Assembly: GCA_030672605.1 (NCBI GenBank)
Contig: DAOVGE010000032.1
Location: forward strand, 1 to 9,702
Direction: 5' to 3'
Length of the DNA: 9,702 nucleotides
Source: Methanosarcinales archaeon
GTDB lineage: Archaea; Halobacteriota; Methanosarcinia; Methanosarcinales; Methanogasteraceae
Both the position numbers and the translations under genes were made by a program. Shown one piece after another: positions 5,514-9,702 of the stretch. Below the pieces are notes generated by a model. It worked only from the letters and a program-made list of their open reading frames with translations. It did no database searches and was not told where the DNA came from. Each line of letters begins with the position of its first letter. Position 1 is the first letter of the stretch.

Positions 5514-6407
5514 ATGCCCGAAATCATAGGAGTCGGCGCGCTCAACATGGATAGGCTCTATCTCGTCGAGCGGATAGGCGCGCCAGGGGATGAACTCATG
5601 ATCGATTCTGCAAGCGAGCAGCCCGGCGGCTCCGCTGCAAACACGATCGTTGGTCTCGCCAGGCTCGGCGTAAAGACCGGTTTCATCGGGGTTGTTGGTA
5701 ATGATTCCGACGGTGCATGCATCAGGTCGGAAATGGAGCAAGAGGGGGTGGACGTGAGCGGGATTGAGACCGCGGATTGTGCGGGCAGAACCGGCACGGT
5801 GCTCGTGATCGTCGATGGACGTGGCGAGCGCTCCATGTATGTCTATTCCGGGGCAAACAACGCTCTCAACCTCACATCAAAGAATCTTTTGTATGCAAAC
5901 AGCGCAAAATTCCTGCACCTCTCATCCTTTGCCTGTGAAGATCAGTTTGAGGTGCAGAAGGAGTTTATCGACCGCGCGGAGGCAAGGATATCCTTTGCGC
6001 CCGGGATGCTCTATGCCAATAGGGGGATCGATGCGCTGCATGGCACAATCTCGCAGACCGAGATTGTCTTTCTGAACCGTGACGAGATATGGATTCTGAC
6101 CGGATCTGACTACAGAGATGGAGCAAAAGAGCTAAATGAGATCGGGGCAGCGATCGTTGCTGTTACGCTCGGTGGAGACGGATGCTACATCCGAACAAAG
6201 GGCGGGGAGATATCTGTGCCAGCGTCTTCTGCAGAGGTCGTTGACACCACAGGCGCAGGGGATGCATTCTGCGCCGGGTTTCTGTGCGGGCTCTTGAGTG
6301 GCAGATCGCTTGATTACTGCGGACGCATGGGAAACCGGGTTGCTGCGAAGTGCGTCGAAGCGGTTGGCGCAAGAACGGGGCTGCCTCGTCAGACATTCCA
6401 TCGATGA
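5514..6407 (+). CDS. PfkB-family sugar or nucleoside kinase
   Basis: This cytosolic ribokinase-superfamily enzyme transfers the ATP gamma-phosphate to a hydroxymethyl group of a sugar or nucleoside. The N-terminal GVGALNMDRLYLVE strand, substrate-side PGGSAANT (residues 37-44), the lid with GRTGTVLVIVDGRGER, the NRDE metal/phosphate motif (188-191) and the second signature DTTGAGDAF with catalytic D250 are all intact. The length (297 residues) is close to M. jannaschii MJ0406-type nucleoside kinases and to ribokinases; the C-terminus ends soon after the last helix. Substrate (ribose, nucleoside, sugar phosphate or other) cannot be decided. I chose the ATG at 5514; a TTG at 5508 is possible and has a GTGAT element 5 nt upstream. 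It follows the thioredoxin gene by 12 bp and is presumably in the same operon, though no functional link is apparent. Confidence 0.9.
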   Translation: MPEIIGVGALNMDRLYLVERIGAPGDELMIDSASEQPGGSAANTIVGLARLGVKTGFIGVVGNDSDGACIRSEMEQEGVDVSGIETADCAGRTGTVLVIVDGRGERSMYVYSGANNALNLTSKNLLYANSAKFLHLSSFACEDQFEVQKEFIDRAEARISFAPGMLYANRGIDALHGTISQTEIVFLNRDEIWILTGSDYRDGAKELNEIGAAIVAVTLGGDGCYIRTKGGEISVPASSAEVVDTTGAGDAFCAGFLCGLLSGRSLDYCGRMGNRVAAKCVEAVGARTGLPRQTFHR

Positions 6408-6442
6408 ATATGCCAACAATGGATGTGGTGTGGGCGATGCTG

Positions 6443-6450
6443 TTATAAAT
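6443..6450 (+). promoter_or_regulatory. Candidate TATA box for the dockerin protein gene
   Basis: TTATAAAT is the best TATA-like match in the 138-bp gap after the kinase gene. A start near 6470 would place the hairpin CATGTC-TTCCT-GACATG (6473-6489) at the 5' end of a leader of about 75 nt. A second candidate, TAATATAC at 6514-6521, would give an almost leaderless mRNA. Which is used cannot be told from sequence. Confidence 0.3.
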
Positions 6451-6472
6451 GGATGTCAAATTGCTGGTTGTC

Positions 6473-6489
6473 CATGTCTTCCTGACATG
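6473..6489. other. Small hairpin in the pfkB-dockerin gap
   Basis: CATGTC and GACATG form a perfect 6-bp stem around the loop TTCCT. No T-run follows, so it is not a typical terminator. It could be a leader hairpin of the downstream gene or chance. Confidence 0.3.
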
Positions 6490-6545
6490 ATATATGCTGG
6501 TATACCGTTAAACTAATATACTATGGGTGAAGATTGCGGGGTACC

Positions 6546-7238
6546 ATGAAAGCGAAGTTGATACTGTCCGGGCTGCTGACGCTGCTTCTTGTGGCGTCGG
6601 TAGTATCGGCAGACAATACTGTCTACCTTGAGCCGCAGACCGTGTACGTGCCGGAATGCGGCGACGCGACCGTTCAGATCCGGCTGAACTCGACTGATAC
6701 CATTGACACATGGTCAACGAGGGTTGAGTTTGGTTCGGAATGCGTGAACATAACAGACGTGAGTTTCGCAGAGGGTATAACCTCGGAGTATGCCAATTGG
6801 GGGCATCACGCTGGTTACATCTACCTCGGTGGTGTGAGTCCCGATGGCGCGACCGGCGACCATCTTCTTGTCACGCTTACTGTGGAATGCGTCGATGGAA
6901 GCTGCGGATCGGTTGATCTGAGCATCGTAGGCGGCACGGATGAGCGGCTGATCGCGGGACCTGGTGGCAATGATCCGCCGCACGCGACAATCTATCCCGC
7001 GACGTGGATGGGCGGAAGCGCGCAGATTGTTGGGTGTGGGGATGTTAACTGCGATGTTGACGTAACCCCCGCAGATGCAGGAAAAGCATTCAAGCGATAT
7101 CTTGATTCAGGGTATCCATTGGATCTGCCGTGGGCTGTAGACGTCAACTGCGATGGCAGCGTAACCCCTGCGGATGCAGGAAAGATATTTAAGCGCTATC
7201 TCGATTCGAGCTATGTCTTGGAATGCTGCTGTGAATAG
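6546..7238 (+). CDS. Secreted cohesin-like/dockerin protein
   Basis: The 230-residue product has a signal peptide (n-region MKAK, hydrophobic to about 20, cleavage probably VSA|DN). Residues 24-150 form a beta-rich module with the cohesin-like look of archaeal surface proteins: VYLEP, WSTRVEFGSECVNITDV, LLVTLTVECVDGSC. Residues 163-226 are a type I dockerin with two calcium-binding loops, D166-N168-D170-D172-D177 and D199-N201-D203-S205-D210, each followed by AGK-x-FKRYLDS. Dockerins bind cohesins with calcium, so it could bind a partner's cohesin while offering its own. The mature part has ten cysteines, ending in an unusual CCCE tail; pairing is unknown. The ATG at 6546 is chosen over TTG 6534 because it begins the signal peptide; only a GGGG run lies 4-5 nt upstream. 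The next gene starts 34 bp downstream and shares the N-terminal module. No enzymatic domain is seen. Confidence 0.85.
   Translation: MKAKLILSGLLTLLLVASVVSADNTVYLEPQTVYVPECGDATVQIRLNSTDTIDTWSTRVEFGSECVNITDVSFAEGITSEYANWGHHAGYIYLGGVSPDGATGDHLLVTLTVECVDGSCGSVDLSIVGGTDERLIAGPGGNDPPHATIYPATWMGGSAQIVGCGDVNCDVDVTPADAGKAFKRYLDSGYPLDLPWAVDVNCDGSVTPADAGKIFKRYLDSSYVLECCCE
7038..7208 (+). repeat. Duplicated dockerin calcium-loop segments at DNA level
   Basis: The two calcium loops and following helices are encoded by two copies of about 68 bp, starting at 7041 and 7140 (99-bp offset). They share long stretches such as AACTGCGATG, GATGCAGGAAA and AAGCG-TATCT-GATTC. The differences are mostly synonymous, which fits internal duplication followed by purifying selection. 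Confidence 0.6.
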
Positions 7239-7272
7239 AACAAAGAATAATGAATAAAGGAGGTAATATAAT

Positions 7273-8580
7273 ATGTACAATAAAATAGTGTTGTTGACGA
7301 TACTGTCGATTGTTATGGTATTGGCAACGCCAACGGTGCTCGCACAATATCCGGCAAACGCAGTATACTTCGAACCAGAGTCGATCAATGAAACTGTACC
7401 ATATGCAAACATCATGGTCAATACAAGCATTGACACGATGAGTGTTGGTATAGATATTTACTTTGATCCAAGCTGTGTCAATATTACCGACGTGGACTTC
7501 ACTGGTACGCCATATTCTGAGACTATTGGCTGGACGTATTGGGGCGATCACGTTCGAGTAGGTGCTATGAACTTCATGAGCGCTGTTAGTCCGGGAACTC
7601 ATGTGGTTGCTGAACTCACGTTTGAGTGCGTGGGTGGTGGTGATTGCGTATCTGACATCGAATTTACTGCAACTGAGCTGACTGATGACAACTTTGATAA
7701 GATTGACGACGCCTCATGGATCAACGGCACATTCACCTGCGGAACACCACCATCGACAACCGCAGGCGTCGTCATCAACGAATTCGTATCGGACAACAGT
7801 ACCGAGTGGGTTGAGTTGTACAACGCAGGTGCGGAATCGGTTGACCTGACCGGCTGGACTCTCAAAGACGATGATAACAATCCAAAAACCCTCTCCGAAA
7901 CAATCCCGGCAGATGGTTATGTGGTATTCACCAATAGCCGCTGGCTGAACAATGACGGCGACACCATATACCTGAACGATACCGGGGGGAATAGCATCGA
8001 CATGGTTGCATACGGCGACCACGGTGACGCACCCAATCCGGGCGCAGGCAAATCTGCGGGCAGGGATCCGAACGGTGAGGGAGATTTCAGGATCTTTGAC
8101 ACCCCGACACCGGGGGCGGCAAACGTGCTCCCGACATCATCAGGCACCATCACATCCTGCGACTCATCCGGCGCCGAGAAGGATCAGTTCGCGCCCGGCG
8201 AGAATGTGTACGTGGAAGGAAGCGGACTTGCACCCAATACCAAGTATGTGGTCTGGATTCAGAATAGTGGATCAGTAGTGGAAGGCAAGGAGCTTAATGC
8301 AAGCGAAGACCCGTCTGGATCGCAGGAGGCTGTGGAAACCGATGCAAGCGGCAATCTCCCGCAAACCGAGATCTGGGCGATATCGCAAGATGAGGACGTG
8401 ACGCACACCGAATACGACATCGTAGTGGATGATGGAGATGGGACATACAACGCCGCATCAGACTACATCGACTCTGCGACCACAGCAGGGATCGTCGCAC
8501 CGATTCCGGAGCTGCCAACGTTTATACTCACAGGCATCGGCATTCTCGGACTGGTGTTGCTGGCACAGAGGAGGGAGTAA
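7273..8580 (+). CDS. Surface protein: cohesin-like module, lamin-tail domain and PEF-CTERM-like tail
   Basis: This 435-residue product has a signal peptide (hydrophobic 5-19, cleavage about VLA|QY). A cohesin-like module (about 28-156) shares CVNITDV, a W-W-G-D-H stretch and LTFECVGGGDC with the upstream gene. A lamin-tail domain follows (about 164-285: VVINEFVSDN, EWVELYNAG, VDLTGWTLKDDD, IPADGYVVF, GDTIYL, DMVAYG), then a beta-sandwich-like segment (290-405) with FAPGENVYVEGSGLAP. The end has IPELPT (411-416), a 15-residue hydrophobic helix and AQRRE, fitting the PEF-CTERM type of signal processed by an archaeosortase, so the protein is probably fixed at the cell surface. At least seven N-glycosylation sequons (N39, N50, N70, N175, N151, N235, N342) suit an exterior protein. 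The ribosome binding site AAAGGAGGT (7256-7264) is strong. It follows the dockerin gene by 34 bp. Ligand unknown. Confidence 0.87.
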   Translation: MYNKIVLLTILSIVMVLATPTVLAQYPANAVYFEPESINETVPYANIMVNTSIDTMSVGIDIYFDPSCVNITDVDFTGTPYSETIGWTYWGDHVRVGAMNFMSAVSPGTHVVAELTFECVGGGDCVSDIEFTATELTDDNFDKIDDASWINGTFTCGTPPSTTAGVVINEFVSDNSTEWVELYNAGAESVDLTGWTLKDDDNNPKTLSETIPADGYVVFTNSRWLNNDGDTIYLNDTGGNSIDMVAYGDHGDAPNPGAGKSAGRDPNGEGDFRIFDTPTPGAANVLPTSSGTITSCDSSGAEKDQFAPGENVYVEGSGLAPNTKYVVWIQNSGSVVEGKELNASEDPSGSQEAVETDASGNLPQTEIWAISQDEDVTHTEYDIVVDDGDGTYNAASDYIDSATTAGIVAPIPELPTFILTGIGILGLVLLAQRRE

Positions 8581-8600
8581 TCCCCTCTCTTTTTTCTTTT
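8568..8600 (+). terminator. Terminator-like hairpin and T-rich tract after the surface protein gene
   Basis: GAGGG (8571-8575) pairs with CCCTC (8583-8587) across the stop codon and is followed by CTTTTTTCTTTTC. T-rich tracts of this kind are the usual archaeal termination signal, and the stem adds support. It would end the dockerin/PEF-CTERM transcript. Confidence 0.55.
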
Positions 8601-8604
8601 CTTG

Positions 8605-8667
8605 AAGATTGGTGTATGTTTGTATTTATTTACCACTATTAAACTATTAGTGGTATCTAAAAATCTT
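8605..8667. repeat. Nested inverted repeat (stem-loop) downstream of the surface protein gene
   Basis: An inner perfect 8-bp stem, TACCACTA (8631-8638) with TAGTGGTA (8648-8655), is enclosed by AAGATT (8605-8610) and AATCTT (8662-8667). There is no gene inside. It could be an RNA hairpin or a mobile-element end. Confidence 0.4.
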
Positions 8668-8715
8668 AGCTGCTGAAGATGGTGGATCGGAAGTTGAACA
8701 AGTATCCATTTTATC

Positions 8716-8790
8716 CGCCGTTATATTTGTTGTAGTGTAGCGGACACCAAGTCAAAGCGCAGCGCTTTTTTTTCGAAACAACAAATGGCG
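8716..8790 (+). ncRNA. Candidate structured RNA or mobile-element end with branched inverted repeats
   Basis: CGCC plus ATTTGTTGT (8716-8733, with a 5-nt bulge) pairs with ACAACAAATGGCG (8778-8790). Inside lie two smaller hairpins, GTGT-AGCGG-ACAC and AAAGCG-CAG-CGCTTT, the second followed by a run of T (8766-8773). The nested pairing is more than random DNA normally gives, but no known RNA family is recognised and the outer arm has a bulge. A terminator, a small RNA or the folded end of an IS200/IS605-like element are all open. Confidence 0.3.
8754..8773 (+). terminator. GC-rich hairpin followed by T8
   Basis: AAAGCG-CAG-CGCTTT followed by a run of T has the shape of an intrinsic terminator on the plus strand. 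It lies 170 bp past the surface protein stop and beyond that gene's own T-tract, so it would act on read-through or on an unrecognised short transcript. Confidence 0.4.
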
Positions 8791-9034
8791 AAGAGTGAAT
8801 CCGGAGTCCATGTATCAAAATTTCGAGGGGTTGTTGTATTCAATTCCATCTATTTTGAATTTTGCATAACTTAAATCACCAGATTCGAGATTCCAGGTAG
8901 CCTCTAAGTAGGGTGATGAAAATCATCCATATTTAGGCAATTTTTGCCCCATAAAACCATATGATTTTTATTCCTCCTTCGCCCACCCGTTTAAAAATGT
9001 TTATGCTCTCGGTAAATAATTGCTCTTTGTAAAG
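8791..9034. other. AT-rich gap without genes
   Basis: No ORF with a ribosome binding site is seen. It contains short hairpins, GATGA-AAA-TCATC (8915-8927) and GGCAA-TTT-TTGCC (8936-8948). The strand is markedly more AT-rich than the surface-protein genes upstream, as is the gene that follows. Confidence 0.5.
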
Positions 9035-9046
9035 TTTTATTATATA
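9035..9046 (+). promoter_or_regulatory. TATA-like promoter of the terminal coiled-coil gene
   Basis: TTTTATTATATA is a good archaeal TATA match. A start near 9070 leaves a leader of about 28 nt that contains the AAAGGAGG ribosome binding site at 9085-9092, five nt before the ATG. Confidence 0.5.
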
Positions 9047-9097
9047 CCCCACCAACATGGATGGTAAAAACTGATAAGCAGCAAAAAGGAGGATACG

Positions 9098-9702
9098 ATG
9101 AGCGAAATGCAACAGGGCAAGGAATATAAAAGCCCGCCGAGGAAACTGATTAAATTCTTCGAGAAAAGCCGTAATCAGTGGAAAGCAAAGTGCCTTGAAG
9201 CCAAAAAATTGATTAAACAACTCAAGAACAGAATCCATTTCTTAGAAAAGAGCAAAGAAGAATGGAAGAGCCGAACAAAAGAACTTGAGGCAGAACTTGC
9301 TCAGATGAAAGCGAATGAACGCAAAAGAGAGACATCCGTGCATCGCAAAGAGTCCCGTGGACGTAAAAATCCACCCCTGCATTCGGAGCAAGAAGAATCA
9401 GAGAAACTAAAAAAGAATAAAGGGGGCACGGTAATCAACAGAGAACTTAACGGCGAGTGTGAAAGCGATCAAGATCAGAATGAACCCCATGAAAAAGTAG
9501 TAAGCCAGGAATCTCCGGAAACAAGCGTTATTTCAGTTCAAGAGGGCGCGCTTTTCCTAACAATTCCTGAAGCGTTCAATATGATTCCGCCATACCACCA
9601 GTATTCCATTGGCCATATCATGTTATTTATATCGTTAGTATTAGCGGGGGCGGCAGGTCTTCGGTGTACAAGCCGCGTCATCGATGCAGTCATGACATCC
9701 CT
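9098..9702 (+). CDS. Coiled-coil, transposase-like protein (3' end outside window)
   Basis: The frame is open from ATG 9098 to the window edge (201 complete codons). AAAAAGGAGGA sits 5 nt upstream, fixing the start. Residues 12-75 are a Lys/Glu-rich coiled coil with two similar blocks, KFFEKSRNQWKAKCLEAKK and FLEKSKEEWKSRTKELEAEL. A low-complexity charged linker (76-145) follows. The visible end reads IPPYHQYSIGHIMLFISLVLAGAAGLRCTSRV. This arrangement of FEKSR-x-x-WK coiled coil, linker and then P-x-H-x-YS-x-G-x-I-x-LF recalls the N-terminal half of a group of DDE-type transposases seen in archaea and bacteria; I recall the pattern but cannot name the IS family with certainty. The catalytic part would lie beyond the window. 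Low GC against its left neighbours fits acquired DNA. A membrane-associated coiled-coil protein is the alternative, given the hydrophobic run near 173-187. Confidence 0.65.
   Translation, partial: MSEMQQGKEYKSPPRKLIKFFEKSRNQWKAKCLEAKKLIKQLKNRIHFLEKSKEEWKSRTKELEAELAQMKANERKRETSVHRKESRGRKNPPLHSEQEESEKLKKNKGGTVINRELNGECESDQDQNEPHEKVVSQESPETSVISVQEGALFLTIPEAFNMIPPYHQYSIGHIMLFISLVLAGAAGLRCTSRVIDAVMTS

Noticed and set aside
5100..5741. 213-codon minus-strand ORF across the thioredoxin and kinase genes
   Set aside because: Both plus-strand genes are clearly identified by intact motifs; the antisense frame is open because of GC-rich codon bias and has no family features.
8679..8735. 18-codon ORF MVDRKLNKYPFYPPLYLL
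   Set aside because: Too short to support without conservation data, and it overlaps the inverted-repeat cluster.
8913..8919. Box C-like GTGATGA, suggesting a C/D box guide RNA
   Set aside because: No CTGA box D follows at a usable distance; the match also forms part of a small GATGA/TCATC palindrome.
8933..9238. 101-codon minus-strand ORF opposite the coiled-coil gene
   Set aside because: Its Phe/Leu-rich product is what the complement of a Lys/Glu-rich coiled coil gives; the plus-strand gene has a strong ribosome binding site and promoter.
1..9702. CRISPR arrays, tRNA or rRNA genes
   Set aside because: No regularly spaced direct repeats with spacers, no GTTCRA-type T-arm with matching acceptor stem and no rRNA-like sequence were seen on reading both strands.

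Overview
This window reads as chromosome from a euryarchaeon of the methanogen / anaerobic methane-oxidiser side of the tree (Methanomicrobia / Halobacteriota); the genus cannot be fixed from the sequence. The evidence is an archaeal-type 4-demethylwyosine synthase (Taw1), an MfnA-type tyrosine/aspartate decarboxylase (methanofuran and/or CoA precursor supply), archaeal TATA-like elements with strong GGAGG ribosome binding sites, and secreted cohesin-like/dockerin proteins, one of which ends in a PEF-CTERM-like archaeosortase signal.

Layout. 1-1488 (+): the 3' part of a DUF6930-like protein gene, overlapping by 4 bp the tRNA-modifying gene taw1. 1589-2515 (-): nadA, convergent with taw1, with a 25-bp near-perfect palindrome in its promoter region. 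About 2575-3326: no intact gene; it holds a short transposase-like relic, a 49-codon ORF of unknown meaning, an isolated TATA box and a small hairpin. 3327-4917 (-): mfnA followed by a short ogt gene that lacks most of the usual N-terminal domain; a degenerate 7-bp repeat array lies between them and covers the ogt start. 5010-6407 (+), divergent from mfnA: an exported thioredoxin-like lipoprotein and a PfkB-family kinase, probably one operon. 6546-8580 (+): two tandem secreted proteins with related cohesin-like N-terminal modules, the first ending in a dockerin (two calcium loops), the second carrying a lamin-tail domain and a PEF-CTERM-like membrane tail. 8581-9097: about 500 bp without genes but rich in inverted repeats, including a hairpin followed by a T-run. 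9098-end (+): an AT-rich, coiled-coil, transposase-like gene cut by the window edge.

The most coherent accessory system is the 5010-8580 block. The two Cys-containing cohesin-like proteins could form a small surface assembly, with a membrane-sorted member and a dockerin-bearing member, and the exported CxxC thioredoxin next door could serve their disulfides. That last link is inference from proximity. The rest is housekeeping biosynthesis (wyosine tRNA modification, NAD, methanofuran/CoA, DNA repair) with remnants of mobile DNA at the gaps.
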